Positions 12,557 through 24,796 of a stretch of 64,000 nucleotides of DNA are shown one piece after another. The translations under genes were made by a program, and so were the position numbers. This DNA comes from Bedellia somnulentella (Eukaryota > Arthropoda > Insecta > Lepidoptera > Bedelliidae), in contig OY755173.1 of the NCBI GenBank assembly GCA_963576735.1, positions 13,486,873-13,550,872 on the forward strand, given 5' to 3'. How positions within the stretch are numbered: position 1 is the first letter of the stretch; each line of letters starts with the position of its first letter. A model generated the notes under the pieces. It worked only from the letters and a program-made list of their open reading frames with translations. It was not told where the DNA came from and did not search any database.

Positions 12557-12725
12557 TTTTCAGTATCAATATATATATATAGTTATGTCTGTTATCTCCA
12601 AAATAAAGAAGCCAGAACTTCAGAACTAGGGTTGCCAAATCTTACTATAAAAGCCCGAAAATCCTACGTTGTCCCTTATGGCACCCGCAGACAGAAATGG
12701 GTTAGTGCCATTCTAATCCGACACA

Positions 12726-13190
12726 TGCCGACTGCCTCCGTGGTGTCGCGGTTAAGCGCTTGGTTTTAAGTACGGAGGTCTCGGGTTCGATCCCCTGGGA
12801 GTGGTATCTTTACAACCTTAATTTGTAAGACAACTATTGATTTTCGGATATTTTAATCGCGTAATGTTACATGGTTTTTAAAAGACCACCTCAATCGATA
12901 GTTAAACGAAAATCAATAGTTGTTTTAATTATAATGTGCAATCGTGAAAGTCTTAGAAAATACTATGTTAATTTGTAAGGTTTAACCCAGTCTGGGTGGA
13001 TATTGCAGGCTTGAATCACATGATTATCCGAAAATTAAGATGATTCCGTGCTTCGGAGGACACGTTAAGCCGTCGGTCCCAGCTACTATTACGGTAGTAG
13101 TCATTAGTCCGCCAACCCGCAATTGGCCAGCGTCTGGGGTAGGCTCGAGCCCCTTGGTGGGGACATAATATATATATGTTCTGTGAGGAC
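12726..13190 (+). repeat. SINE-F, interrupted by a Penelope-end element
   Basis: The head carries a B box (GGTTCGATCCC) after GTCGCGGTTAAGCGC. The body is GATTCCGTGCTTCGGAGGAC, then TACTATTACGGTAGTAGTC, as in the copy at 13801-14121. Flanked by 9-bp duplications TCCGACACA (12717-12725 and 13191-13199). Without the insertion it is about 315 bp. Confidence 0.8.
12830..12967. mobile_element. 138-bp element made of Penelope-like terminal sequences
   Basis: It starts ACAACTATTGATTTTCGG and ends in GCAATCGTGAAAGTCTTAGA ... ATACTATG. These are the left and right ends of the Penelope-like element at 59746-61625. Its own ends form an ~18-bp inverted repeat (CGAAAATCAATAGTTGT). A perfect 12-bp duplication TTAATTTGTAAG (12818-12829, 12968-12979) flanks it. 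No coding sequence remains. It behaves like a minimal, MITE-like passenger of a Penelope element. Confidence 0.8.
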
Positions 13191-13213
13191 TCCGACACAA
13201 CACAGCTTTAACA

Positions 13214-13788
13214 GTATGGTACTTGAGTATGTCATTACCACAACAAGGTGTATATAATAAGTAGCTGAAGTGTCTAATCGTTGAAGTGAAACTGAGAGGA
13301 ATAAAATTGAGAACCTAATTTGAAGTTCCGACCGCAAATATTTTTATCAAAATTCATCTTGCTTTTTTTGTTTAGCCAATGTTTATCTTAATTTGTTCTG
13401 ACAGCGGCAGACGTGATCGAGCTACCAGTTTCGTCGTCACCGACAAAAAGAAATGAACTATTTCAGAAATTGGATTTATTGGTCGTAAAACATCCAAAAC
13501 TGAATTTATAGCTGCGTTTACCTCTTATTTTCATTTTGAATTGGCAACAGGATAATTGGGTCAAGTGAAACCCCATTTTATATGAGTTTTTTATTGTCTT
13601 TTATTGTTTTTTATTACTATTTCATAAAACTTAATTAACCTAATTGACATCAGCTAACATATATTTTAAAAAGGTGTTGTGATCCCACTGAAAAGTCTAA
13701 CCTTGCGTTTAAATCAATCGTTAAATAGTTGCCATTGCTTTCTAGATATTCAGGCTTAATCAACTATTATGATTTATTTGCAAGTGAT
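13214..13788. other. Non-coding, nothing recognised
   Basis: No feature that I can support. Confidence 0.4.
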
Positions 13789-13800
13789 GACAATAAATTC

Positions 13801-14121
13801 TTCTGCTCCGACTGCCTCCGCGATCTCGCGGTTAAGCGCTTGGTTTCAAGTACGAAGGTCTCGGGTTCGATTCCTTACAAATTTAAATTGTAAGATTTAA
13901 CCCAGTCTGGAAGGATATTGCAGGCTTGAATCACATGATTATCCGAAAATTAAGATGATTCCGTGCTTCGGAGGGCACGTTGAGCCGTCGGTCCCGGCTA
14001 CTATTACGGTAGTAGTCGTAAGTCTGCCAACCGGCAATTAGCCAGCGTGGTGAACTATGGCCAAATCGCCCTATATAGGTTAGGCTCGAGCCCCTTGGTG
14101 GAGACATATATGGGCTGTGAG
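13801..14121 (+). repeat. SINE-F, complete copy
   Basis: A 321-bp element with tRNA-like head (GGTTCGATTCC B box) is flanked by a perfect 12-bp duplication GACAATAAATTC (13789-13800, 14122-14133). It shows the uninterrupted form of the copy at 12726-13190. Confidence 0.85.
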
Positions 14122-14201
14122 GACAATAAATTCGATGTTAACCTGCTAACATCGACGTCTCCTCCCTCGATAACGATCCGTCTGTCCGTCACTGATTTAA
14201 C

Positions 14202-14340
14202 ATACTTTACTCACGGCTATAAATCTAAAATAATTAAGATGGTGAAATAAAGGTTAAATAAAGATAAATCACCAAACAGCATCGCCCGAAAAACCCATAA
14301 AAGACGTTAAGGGGACTGGCTAAAGGTTATTCTACTCTTA
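14202..14340 (-). repeat. SINE-B, degenerate and shortened
   Basis: TACTCACGGCTATAAATC at one end and GGTTATTCTA at the other, with internal losses. Confidence 0.55.
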
Positions 14341-14896
14341 TACTGCTTGCAACTCGCAGGCTCTGAAAAGTGAAATCGAGAGTGTGTTGTCATGGTTGAA
14401 ATGGATCAAGAGCCAAGTCGGAAGATAAGAGCCTTTATAAGCAACACGGGTTTCCAAATTTGTGCTTGAAGCTTGGCTCATAAACCAGCAGTCCAATTCG
14501 GCCTATATCGAAAAAAAAACCATAGAGATTATTTCCGTAGAGATCACACGGTACAACCTATATTTCAGTGATCTCATAAGCCAGATCGAGGTACTTCAGA
14601 GTATCTCGCATATCTCATTTCTCTTATCATTATTTATGTCACAATACTATTTTATTTATATCATTCTCCACCGATTTATACTCGAGCTAGAAACGATAAT
14701 AAAATGCGGTGTTGTATAAAAATAAAGACCTAAAAAGCCAAGGTCGATAGACTGATCATGCAGTCCTGACCTGCAAAGATCTTCCGGAAGCTAGTTCAAT
14801 GCATCTCAGTACTGACCTTCACCACTATACGTCAACTATTGACGTAATAGTTATCAGTTCAATTTGATTCTAATTCACGTTAGTTTGCTACGTAGC
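14341..14896. other. Non-coding, nothing recognised
   Basis: An 85-codon open frame at 14462-14719 has no recognisable features. Confidence 0.4.
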
Positions 14897-15127
14897 TATG
14901 TAGTGCCGGCTAAGAATACGCACGCACGAACCCATTTCTTCCCGTGTCGTAAGAGGCAACTTAGGGTACTGGGGCAGTTTTAGTGATTGTCGGGCGATGT
15001 GGTTGGAGATCCCTCACCAATCGTTCCCCACTTGACTTCCAAAAGTGGCTGAGGAATTTCAATTCCGAAGCTCTGGCTGGCCCTTTCTAGGATCTATAGC
15101 CGTGAGTATATGTATTTATATATGTTT
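14897..15127 (+). repeat. SINE-B copy
   Basis: From TAGTGCCGGCTAAGAATAC to TAGCCGTGAGTATATG, with the B-box-like GGTTGGAGATCCC inside. Moderately diverged. Confidence 0.8.
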
Positions 15128-16190
15128 GCGACGACTGCGTATCACGTTTTTGATATGAATAGCCAAATAAATATATTGACACCCTTTCTAAACCAACTAT
15201 TTCGATAATCATTAAAAGTTATTAATATATTTTTGAATCTATGATCTTCTTTAAATATCAACTTATTTTTTTATAAAACATCTAACGGTTCATTGAAAAG
15301 AAAAGATTGTGAATATGGCATGAATATGACGTCACGATTACACGTACTGCAGTATGGTTAAACTACTCTTAACATAATACTTCCTTTCCCAGTATTCAGC
15401 TAAGTTCAGGTTAACGAAGTCACGGCTCTGGGCTTGTTGTTTAATCGACTTCTAAAGTGTATGTATGCTTACACGTTTATTGATGTCTTGTGCTTTAATA
15501 TTATTGGAAAACTTATTTGGGAATCATAAATCTCCACCGTAATGAATCGGAAGCAGCGTAATACCAAAATCTAGCAAAATAAGGACATGATTTTAATTTA
15601 CTGTGAAGTCCCGATTGGAGCTGTCGCGCAAGAGCTTTCCCTAAGTATAAACTTTTTACAAGATATGTATGTAATGGATTTAAAATCATCATACTTCTGA
15701 TTCCCAGGTTGACTTCGTATACGCCACAAAAGGGAAGAAAACGATAGATGCTATTTTGGCCTGAAACTAGATAAACCGATAATTTACAACCTCATATATT
15801 TGATAAAGTTTTGATGTTTGTCACCGTTTCACTTTTGCTCCTTCGAAAAGTTCTAAGGGTCATTTTCATGTATTGTCATCATGACCATGACCCATTCAAA
15901 AATGTTATAAGCAAATACTGCCGTTCTAAGCTTCACGTTATATTTAAATCATGTAAGCTATAAAGCCTGGGCTCGTGTTTTTTAATTGAAAACAATCGTT
16001 AGTAACACAGAGGCAGCCACAGCGCATGCGTGAAACTGTGAACTGCATTGCGTGCTACTCAATGGGGAGCTGACATCAGTGGTAGAGTACAATATTTGGT
16101 GAACTATCCGATGAAATATTAATAAGCTGTATTCCAGAAAAATCTAATTAAGAAATCATAGTGAGGGAAGAGAGTAATTGAAATATAAGC
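15128..16190. other. Non-coding upstream of the gene candidate
   Basis: A palindromic TGACGTCA (CRE-type) occurs at 15327-15334. One isolated octamer is weak evidence of regulation. No clear core promoter was seen before 16191. Confidence 0.35.
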
Positions 16191-16544
16191 ATGATAAGTG
16201 ATTTACAAAAAATATATTTGATTACATTTATAAATCTGTTCGTGTTCGTATCTCAAAATGTGGCAGCTAGTAATTTGAAACAATGGGTTGGCAGTCCTTT
16301 TGAGACTGAGCTATGTTTTACTGAGCCACCGAGGTTTGCAAAAAAGTTATCCTTAAATGGTGACAACCATATAACTTTGAAATAAATCTTCCGTTGAGCA
16401 TGTCAAGGCAAAGAACAAACCCGAATAAATAAATATTTGAAAATTTCCGCCATTTGTTAGTAAAGAGATATCCAATTAACGAAGACCCAGTCAATTCAAT
16501 AGTGTCATATTTTCATGTTAATGTGACAGATGTACGAGATAAAC
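16191..16544 (+). CDS. Candidate small secreted protein, two exons, MBF2-like (tentative)
   Basis: The only host gene candidate in the window. The first ATG opens a frame with a typical signal peptide: a hydrophobic stretch (IYLITFINLFVFVSQNVAA) at residues 8-26, then SNLKQW. Read straight through, it stops after 64 codons. However, a GT at 16360, an AG at 16459-16460 and a consensus donor GTAAGT at 16545 allow exon 1 (16191-16359) to join exon 2 (16461-16544) in frame through a 101-bp intron. Exon 2 would then encode a stretch like YPINEDPVNSIVSYFHVNVT. The order signal peptide, then RF-K-LSLN-type strand, then YP-(I/V)-containing strand ending NVTDV recalls insect MBF2-family secreted proteins, whose next exon encodes a Gly-rich GGVG..F.S segment. 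I could not find that exon, so it may lie far away or the gene may be dead. Confidence 0.35.
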
Positions 16545-16550
16545 GTAAGT

Positions 16551-17084
16551 CTATCCTCGTAACACCCGTATAGAAATTGTTATGACTTGTAAGTTCTATC
16601 CAATTTATCTCTAATGGAACAAAAAAAAAATGTGCTGACTGCCCATTATTAAAATTAATGATATCTTTAACAAGAACTATTCCCATGGCTTTATTTTTTT
16701 AATAGTTACTATTAATCACAGGAGTTTTGTTTCTCTAGTGATACAACGGGCGTTACGAGGCTATAGGAGAATAAATATTAATCCGACAATAGAAAACAGT
16801 AGAAATATTTAGAAAATTACAAAAATTCATTTTAGTAGCTTTTGAATTTTTTTAAACTTTTTTTTTAATGTAGACATTTATTTAATTAGACTATAATCTT
16901 GAAGTTAAAATTTCCCAGCTCAACCACACTATCTTGTCGTAATGAAGACCAAAAAACTTCTACACATTTCAAATCTATCATCACCCGCCGCCGCCTTCCC
17001 GCCACGGAAAAATCTTGAGCCATTTTGTGATTAATGACTTCTTTCCTATTTTTAGTTCATCAAAAAATACATAGCTCTATAAAG
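16551..17084. other. Non-coding, possible intron of the gene candidate
   Basis: A pyrimidine tract plus AG (GTTTTGTTTCTCTAG, ending near 16738) could be an acceptor. The frame it opens does not resemble the expected next exon. Confidence 0.3.
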
Positions 17085-17275
17085 AATTAACAACCTAAAT
17101 TAAAATATAAAACTAAACTGAAACGTAACTAATTATTGAAATATTTACAGCAGATATTAAATAAAAGAATACAAAAAAATATTTCAAAATCGCTGCCGCT
17201 AGGGGGAAGGATTCCCAAGAGGCTGGCTGCATTACCCCTCTGTATTGCATTACTTACTCTCTGACCAAACTTAAA
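17085..17275 (-). mobile_element. Second copy of the 4643-5165 retroelement 3' end
   Basis: On minus it reads GTAATGCAATACAGAGGGG ... GCAGCCAGCCTCTTGGGAA ... CTAGCGGCAGCGATTTTGAA, then an AT-rich 3' UTR shared with 4978-5140. It holds the last ~25 codons (IQRGNAASLLG type) and the 3' UTR only. Confidence 0.65.
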
Positions 17276-18274
17276 ACTTTATAACATTTTTGTTTCGGTT
17301 TACCGAGGGATAGTAAAAAAAATAGCTGGTTTGGACTGGCAAATGCCGATGCAGATATAATTAAGTAAAAAAAAAATAACTTTGTTTCATATATTTCAGT
17401 TGACATTAACCATTAATTAAGAAACAAACTGAAAATAACAATGCATCCGCCCATTTGTCTGCGTTAAAATCATTGTAGGTGATCTCAGAACACTAATTGC
17501 GTTCACTCCCAATTTAGTACTTCCGGCGAAACAGCGTCCAAATCTCGAGACGATCAACTTATTTGCTCAGACGTGAACAAACGATTTTTTTATTGAATCG
17601 GCTGATGCTTGATCATTGGTTTGACATTCAAACAGTCTAGCTAACTCATTGCAGCGGCGCATGCACTTGAATACCGAATGCAGCACCTTGAATATTTCCC
17701 ACTCAACTTTGAACTCTATTACAAACGAACATTGTTCAATTTAGAATACAGTTGTAACTATTGAAAATTATAGCCTTTTTCGCGGCGCATAATGACCGAG
17801 CGTTTTGTATCCAAGGGCAGGGTTTGGATTTATTGAGCGGGTCGACTGAAACGAGGTTTGTGAGGTGACTGATAGAATACCTGGCTCGATTCGGAGCTCT
17901 TGTCGATACGAGTATTTCTCGAGTCGAGTCGTGATCGAACACTTATGGAGGTGAGCTCCAGTCGTTTGCAGCCACCGCATAAAAGGAACCGCAGTATATG
18001 AATTTCTGTTAGAGATATTAACATTTTAGATTTATTACGTGTGCGGTCTGGAGCCGGCTTTACAGATAAACATTCGGATCTTCTCTTTCTCCTAATTTGA
18101 ATAGTTTTCTTAATGCATCTAGTTGTTTCAACTAAACTCATTTAACTTGACACTTGCGAAGCTTAGAAGTTGTAATGTTAGTTACATTTTGCACTGATTT
18201 GTGCGACTGGAGTGTACAGGACAGTTTGTTTTATTTATAATGACTTTAAGTTTAAGTTTTAGGATTAACTGCAA
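17276..18274. other. Non-coding, locally less AT-rich
   Basis: Overlapping open frames on minus between 17736 and 18141 lack domains and overlap one another in several frames. I see no gene I can support. Confidence 0.4.
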
Positions 18275-18515
18275 CTTTTAGTCAAACGGTTAGAGCTTTA
18301 GTCTTATGACCCGGAGGACTCGGGTTTGGTAGGTTATTGCAGACTAAACCACCTGATTATGTGACTATTAGTATAGGTCGAGATGTAGAACCATCGGTCT
18401 CAACTTTTTTCACGATACTAGTAAAAAGATTAAAGTTTACCATCCCGTGATAGGCCACCGGCAGCGTGATGGGTTTTGGCCGAATTGTTGAAAGTAGTAG
18501 TAGTTGTTATAGAGT
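18275..18515 (+). repeat. SINE-F relative, diverged
   Basis: tRNA-like start (GTCAAACGGTTAGAGC), a B-box-like GGGTTTGG, then TTATTGCAGACTAAACCACC and a TACTAGT-type motif equivalent to the SINE-F body. Confidence 0.55.
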
Positions 18516-20274
18516 TCAGTATACCTATCGGATTTTTTACAGCAGTATAATGTGTTCCTTACAAAAATAAAGAGTAAAAGAGTAAGTGTGTAAATGTCTT
18601 ATACAATTTTATTGTGTTCTCTTTAAAATTATTTAAGTTAAACATAACCATTATACGAATAATTTTTGTCGGCAACCGCAACGCGCCAACCAACTGAATT
18701 CTATATTAGTAGTAATAACAATTTAACCAGCCATTACAGCAATGATGACCAATGTGTGCCAACAGCAATATTTGTTTGATCCAAATTAAAGACATTGGTT
18801 AAATGGCACTTTCGTTCGCAGTGACATATTATGATTTTATGTACATACATAACGTATATCCATTAGTAGTATTCGGTAGTAGTCGGAGGCAAAGTCCACT
18901 TTCGTTACTTTAGACGGCGCTGGCAAACCTCTAGAACTCCTTCAACATCAAGAATCAAGATGGAAATCAGTTTAAAATGACGCTTTAGCCTTTTCATTCT
19001 TTGACTTATTTATGTACAGCCACAAGACCATAAGTGTTGTATGAAATAAATAAAAACAATATGCTTTAGTAACTAGTAGTAAAGTTTAGTTTATAAGAAT
19101 ATACGAAAAACTTTTTCTTAAAAACTTATTACAAAGCGCTACTACTTACAAAATATTCAATAGCGTAGATTAGAAATAAATTGCTGTGAAAAACAGATAA
19201 CTTAGTACATAGGCAAATGGAGAGAAGACAGACAGGCATGATAAATCTACAAGGGTTTATTTTTTTCCAATCGGTTTCTAAACCCTAAAATGTACCTACA
19301 AAGGAGCAATACGAAAATGTATGGGCCTATTTACCAAACAATGACTCTTCCGTGCGATAGGAAAGCCTTGCTATCATTCCCGGGCCACAATTCGACCTTT
19401 ACCGCTCAAAAGTAGATCATTGGCTACTGACCTTTTTGTTTGCATCTCAAATGATTTAAATAACCCAACGATCTAGGCCGATCTTTGACGGAAATATACG
19501 AACTCTGTAAATGATGCAGGCAATAAATCTAAACATTGTTTGAGGAATATTGTTGACATGAAGAATTTTAATGTTTGTTAACATGGTTACAACTAAACAG
19601 AATGAAACCGATTAAGCGCATATACTAAAAAACAAAATCTCCCTGATTTGAAAAGTAAATTGTCATTTGTCCTAGTTACAAAATACTTTGGTGAACTCGA
19701 AAGACATTCAAGTATATTATGATTAAATTTACTATTGTAAAGTAACCGTTACTTTTACTTGTGCTGCATTTTTAAAAATAAAACCTTGCCTTCATCTCTG
19801 AACTAGGAAATTTTGAAATCACAGCATCGCTTTATTCTGTGCAATAGCAAAATGCGCAGTTTACTAGTACAGCTCGCAAGGGGTGGGTAAAAAAGGTCGA
19901 AGTCGTTGTAACCAACATTGACCCAGAATGACCTACATTCGTGACCGGGTCAGGTGCATCGGAACCCCATTTCATTGATGCTACTCGTGTTGGATTCCTA
20001 GTTAATGTAACTCTGTTGCTTTGCTTGCTTTGTTTTTGTGCAATGAGTCTTAACGTGACTTTCGGGCATTTGCAGTTATTTTTGGGTGATGCAGTTGAGA
20101 ATTCACAATATTCAGTCATTTTACCATATTTTTCGATAACTGATGACTTTATTTGGAAAAACTGGCAACTAACATGACAATTGCGAGTGAAATATGTTGA
20201 CAGAGATTGCTATCTTTCTATACTATGTTTTTTTATGTTTAAACTCAATTAATTTATTGATTAACTACAATAAT
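18516..20274. other. AT-rich sequence without a recognisable gene
   Basis: Two overlapping open frames near 19832-20177 on opposite strands carry no recognisable domain. Confidence 0.4.
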
Positions 20275-20775
20275 CGGTGTCAATCGGTTTCTGAAAAGGC
20301 ACGAATGTCTGTGCATGTTGCTGTTCTTGTTCCTACGTTATATAAGGGGGATGCCTCGGATATTAGGGCCCTCAGAAAAGTTTGTAATATTAGGTTATGT
20401 GATCGAGTGAGGAATTGCGTGATTCATGAAAGGTGCTGTGTGAATATTATTTAAAAAAAAAAAAAAATGAATGTCAGGATGGTTTGGGCACATAGAGAGG
20501 ATCGATGATAGTAAGAGATTTATAGAGCCAATGTGGGTGGTAATGTTAATAGAGGATGACCTCGGAGGAGACATTTGGACTAAACAACGAGTGTGCTTAA
20601 TAATGCAGGTGTCTGAGTATGAATAACAAAAGAGCATGTATGAAAAGATCGATAGAAGTGGAGGAAGCTAGAGAGGTTTGTCAGGATCGTATGAATTGGT
20701 GATCAATCGATCAATAGTCTCTGCCGGGTAGGCAAATGGCGTGAGTATGTATATGCGTGAGTATATGTATGTATG
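20275..20775 (+). mobile_element. RTE-alpha, 5'-truncated and decayed
   Basis: Encodes pieces similar to the RTE-alpha C terminus (SVSEKARMSVH ... LRKVCN.RLCDRVRN), with an internal deletion after LVPTLY, an A-run near 20454 and frameshifts. It ends in the GGCGTGAGTATG tail. Confidence 0.8.
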
Positions 20776-21134
20776 TACTTATTATAATACGTTATGTCAC
20801 TAGTTGTGTGCATGACTGAACATTAACTAAAATTGTATTTCGTTGTAAAATTTCTTTTTTATATGTTTCATACATTTATACACAATAAAAAGATTTTCTC
20901 TAATATTCAATTGTTGAGTTGTATTTAAAAAAAAACTTAAGATCAGCCAGCAATTTCGGATGTAAAGTTAATTTAAAATTATGTAACACTCCATATTTCT
21001 CTGTGATGTAATTAACTTCGCGTTTGTGTTAGTTATACGCTTTGAGCAGATTAATGTCGTTGGTTTAAATGAGGAAAAACAGAAAAGTTTCTTAATTTAC
21101 TGAGGATATTGGGGCTTTTTAAGTTATTGTTAGG
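20776..21134. other. AT-rich sequence, nothing recognised
   Basis: No feature that I can support. Confidence 0.4.
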
Positions 21135-21390
21135 TGCCGTGTAGTGTTGTCTTAGAATAGCACTACCCCATTTCTTCCGGTGGGTGTACGTAAGAGGCGA
21201 CTAACGGTATGGGGCTATTAAGGGATTTTTGGGCGATGCGGTTGGAGACCCATCACCAACAACCTTTATTTTTACTATCTTTTCCCCACTCAAATTTCCA
21301 AAAGTGGCTGAGGAATTCCTAATTCTTTAGCTCTGGCTACCCCTTCCTGGGATTTATAGCCGTGAATATATGGTATGTATGTATGTATGT
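21135..21390 (+). repeat. SINE-B copy
   Basis: Full copy from GCCGTGTAGTGTTGTCTTAG to TAGCCGTGAATATATGG and (TATG)n. Confidence 0.85.
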
Positions 21391-21498
21391 TAGGTGACGG
21401 CTGGTGTGGAGACGCATCACCATCTATCCTAGGAATTTCTAATTCTGAAGCTGCGGCTACCCCTTTTTGGGATTTATAGCCATATGCGTACATATATG
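21391..21498 (+). repeat. SINE-B, second truncated copy in tandem
   Basis: Follows the tail of the previous copy directly and repeats the 3' half (GAAGCTGCGGCTACCCC ... TTTATAGCC). Confidence 0.7.
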
Positions 21499-21601
21499 TG
21501 TTTCGTGAATTAAAATCTTATGTTTTTTATTACTTTAAATTGTTATTTAACTTGCAATGTATGTCTTTTGTTTTATTTAATTAGTAGGCTTAAATTCATA
21601 T

Positions 21602-21838
21602 CATATACTCACGGCTATAAATCCCTTAACGGGGAGCCAGAGCTTTGGAATGAGAAATTCCTCAGCCACTTTTGGAAGTTGATTGGGGAAAAGATAGTAA
21701 TAATAAATGTTTTTGGTAACGGGTCTCCAACCACATAGCCCAAAAATCACTTAAAAAGCCCCTATACCCTTAGTCGCCTCTAACGATCACCCACGGGTAG
21801 AAATGGGGTAGTGTTATTCTAAGCCGACACTACACGGC
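21602..21838 (-). repeat. SINE-B copy
   Basis: CATATACTCACGGCTATAAA to GCCGACACTACACGGC. Nearly full length, in opposite orientation to the pair just upstream. Confidence 0.85.
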
Positions 21839-23317
21839 AAATTCTTAAATAAAGGGCTTAAATTCTAAAGGAAGATTTCGCTCTTGTAATAATTTTATTG
21901 TTAGCAGATATTGAAAAGTTATTGACAACTAGAAGGAAAATAACATTTAGACTATAATATTCTTAGACTAGTTTAAAACACTAATGTAATCTCATATTTT
22001 CCAGATTAAATAAATGATTTTCAACCCAAAAAGGGACTAATTCTATTCTAGAATTTGATAAAATTATCCCTCACTTTTGTTAATCGAAAATATGGTTAAG
22101 CGAAATATGAAAGAGCAGCTGACGATTGCTTGGTAATCGCAATCACGTTGTTGAAATATTATTATATTATGAACGTCTATAAGTTTAGATTAACACAACT
22201 AATAAAAAAAACGAAGGAAGATGGTTTTTAAAACCATAGCTTACACCTCTACAAGATGTCTTCAATCCACATGACATTTAGCCAATGTCATATCTAAAGA
22301 TTAGTAATTTAGTGACAAAGAAGCTATGACATTTTTAAAAGTGTTCATTGTAATGCGAAGTATGTTGGGTGACATTCACGGTCGGTTGCGTAGCTCGGCT
22401 TGCGAGCGCGGGCCTAGATCGAATATCGGTTATTAAAATATATTTGCCCGTAAGATTAAATATCGAAGAAGCTTTTGAATTATTAGGATATTTAGTATGA
22501 TGTTATGAATCTCCTTTTTTGTATGGGGACCTATGTACTTTAACATTGTATTTTTAGTTTTCTTATTTGTGATTTTCACTAACGAATTAAAAATAATGTT
22601 ACACCTACCGCAATGATTGAATAAAGAAGCCAAATACGTAGGTCATAATGAAATAAAATGTTTCTAAATTTTTTGTTGCTTGTATATTTACTGAAAAATA
22701 AGCACTAAATTAATTATTTATATACAAATATTTAATGAAATTAATTTAATATCTAATACTTATCGCCATTAAAGAAATCATACTACGTTTAATACTTGCT
22801 TTCTATACATATTAATCTCAAAGACAGGGACGTACAGCTTCTACCCCTGCTTTGTTTGGAACTTGGGTCAAGAAAAGAAATTTATTAAGTCATTTATTAG
22901 TGATGGGTAAATACCCATATTCATCTTATCGAATAGATATTCCAGCCATATCATAATATCTCACCAATCCGCTTGTGAAAAATGCTTTGTCAATCATTCC
23001 GCTTTTATATCACAGTCGGTTGACGATTATCTTGTTTCTTGATCCATGAAATAATCTAAAAAATATTTCCATGAACAATCATTAAATCAATCATCAAAGC
23101 AAACAAAAGGTCACTTTCACTTTAAAAGGCATTATTATATCCATTTGCAAATGAATAATAGGAACAAAGGTTTCCCTTGTTTTCTTCACTTTGTCCTAAT
23201 TTCACTGTCCAACGAATTTCATTTATATTCCCTCTTTATTTATAAGTGAAACAAAAGGCAACAACGAGAATTGAACGGCGAAATAAATATTTAAAGTATA
23301 AATATATTGAATGTTGT
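21839..23317. other. AT-rich sequence, nothing recognised
   Basis: A weak tRNA-like stretch near 22380-22425 (GTTGCGTAGCTCGGC ... AGATCGAAT) is too degraded to call. Confidence 0.35.
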
Positions 23318-23770
23318 AGTGAATGCTGGGTGTGGCAGAAGAAGCATGAAAGCAGAGTGAATGCAGTAGAAATGAGGTCCCTCAGAAAAGTTTGTAATGT
23401 AAGGTTATGTGATCGTGTGAGGAACGATGTGATTCGTGAAAGGTGTGGTATAAAAGATGATATTGTAAGTAAGATAGAAAAAGGAATGTTGAGATGGTTT
23501 GGGCACATCGAGAGGATGGATGATAGGAAATTGGTAAAAGGTATCTATAGAGCTAATGTGGAAGGTAATGTTAGTAGAGGACGGCCACGAAAGACGCACT
23601 TGGACCAAATTGAAAGTGTGCTCAAAAAGGCAGGCGTCCGAAGTATGAAGAATAAAAGAGCATGTATGAAAAGATTGATGGATGTAGACGAAGCAAGGGA
23701 GGTTTGCCAGGACCGTACGAAGTGGCGATCGATAGTCTCTGCCTACCCCAATGGGAATTAACGGCGTGAG

Positions 23771-23806
<36 letters not shown>
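23318..23806 (+). mobile_element. RTE-alpha, young 5'-truncated copy
   Basis: An open frame runs from ECWVWQKKHESRVNAVEMRS to the natural stop after SAYPNGN at 23761, with no internal stop. The tail is GGCGTGAGTATATATATG followed by (TATG)n. It covers only the last ~146 codons of the ~1,012-codon protein, past the reverse transcriptase core, so it is inactive. The undamaged frame indicates a fairly recent insertion. Confidence 0.88.
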
Positions 23807-23860
23807 TTTCAGTGAGTTTGTGGTTAGGCAAAACTGTTACATACTACAGCAAGGATTTTA

Positions 23861-24060
23861 ACATACATATACTCACGGCCATAACACCCAAAAAGGAGGC
23901 GCCAGAGCTTAGCTTAGCCAGAAACTTCTCAGCCACCACATTTGGGAGTTGATAGGGGAGAAGATGTAAGAAATAAAGTATCGTTGTTGATAGGTCCCCC
24001 TCCAATCACATTGCCCAAAAGCCACTTAAAAAGTGGGTAGAAACGGGTATTGACGGCATA
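23861..24060 (-). repeat. SINE-B copy, 5' shortened
   Basis: ACATACATATACTCACGGCC onward, diverged, and losing the CCGACACTAC end. Confidence 0.75.
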
Positions 24061-24254
24061 AAGGATTTTAAGCCCTTACATTTGGAAGCTTTTTATTATT
24101 TTTTCCGTACAAAGTGTATATCTGGCCTCCCAACTACCAATATATCCTAAGGGATTGATTTGTATACGTTTGTTATATAAGTTATAACACGCAAAAAAAT
24201 ATCGTTCTTTAATTATGGTGGGAGTATTTCAACGCTATAAAGCTTTGAATAGCA

Positions 24255-24350
24255 CGAAGTCGGCTTAGCATAGCACTAAACCTTCTCTGCCCGTTGGTGT
24301 CATAAGAGGTAACTAAGGGTATTTGAGGCTCTTACGTGATTGATCATCAG
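24255..24350 (+). repeat. SINE-B 5' fragment
   Basis: GTCGGCTTAGCATAGCAC ... TCATAAGAGGTAACTAAGGG matches the SINE-B 5' half. The 3' half is absent. Confidence 0.65.
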
Positions 24351-24796
24351 CAATTATCTCTTATTTTACAAACTTGTTCTTTAAGCGATATTTGTTATGA
24401 GTAAATGCAGGTAGTATTTCTATCTGCCGCGTCCGTCTATTATCAGCTTTATGTTGTTTTTGTTTACCAACGCGCAACCACACAAAATGTTCACTATGTA
24501 AGCTTCTGTCTCATACAATTTATGATAATGAAGTTTTAACCGACCGCCTTCAGACGAAGCGGGATTTCCAGCGTCATCTTCTTAATCCACTTTATGTTAT
24601 TAGTGTTTAATTTGTTCAAACATTTAGTACTCCAATCATGGCTCCACAATTGTTTTATATATGAACTTGCTTCTAGAAATGTACTAGAATACCTTGTATA
24701 ATACAGTCAAATTAGAAACGTCCTATTATTTTTATCGGTTCAATAAAATTAACTAGGTAGCAGGTTAAAATTGTTAGTTTGGACCATCGCTCGGTT
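24351..24796. other. Non-coding, nothing recognised
   Basis: No feature that I can support. Confidence 0.4.

Larger units (their letters stand above)
12672..13213 (-). repeat. SINE-B 5' part, interrupted by SINE-F
   Basis: 12672-12725 (GGCACCCGCAGACAGAAATGG ... CCGACACA as read on plus) and 13191-13213 (TCCGACACAACACAGC) are the two sides of a single SINE-B 5' end. The 9-bp TCCGACACA is duplicated around the SINE-F insertion. Confidence 0.7.

Noticed and set aside
19832..20177. Overlapping open frames on both strands
   Set aside because: No recognisable domain or repeat support on either strand.
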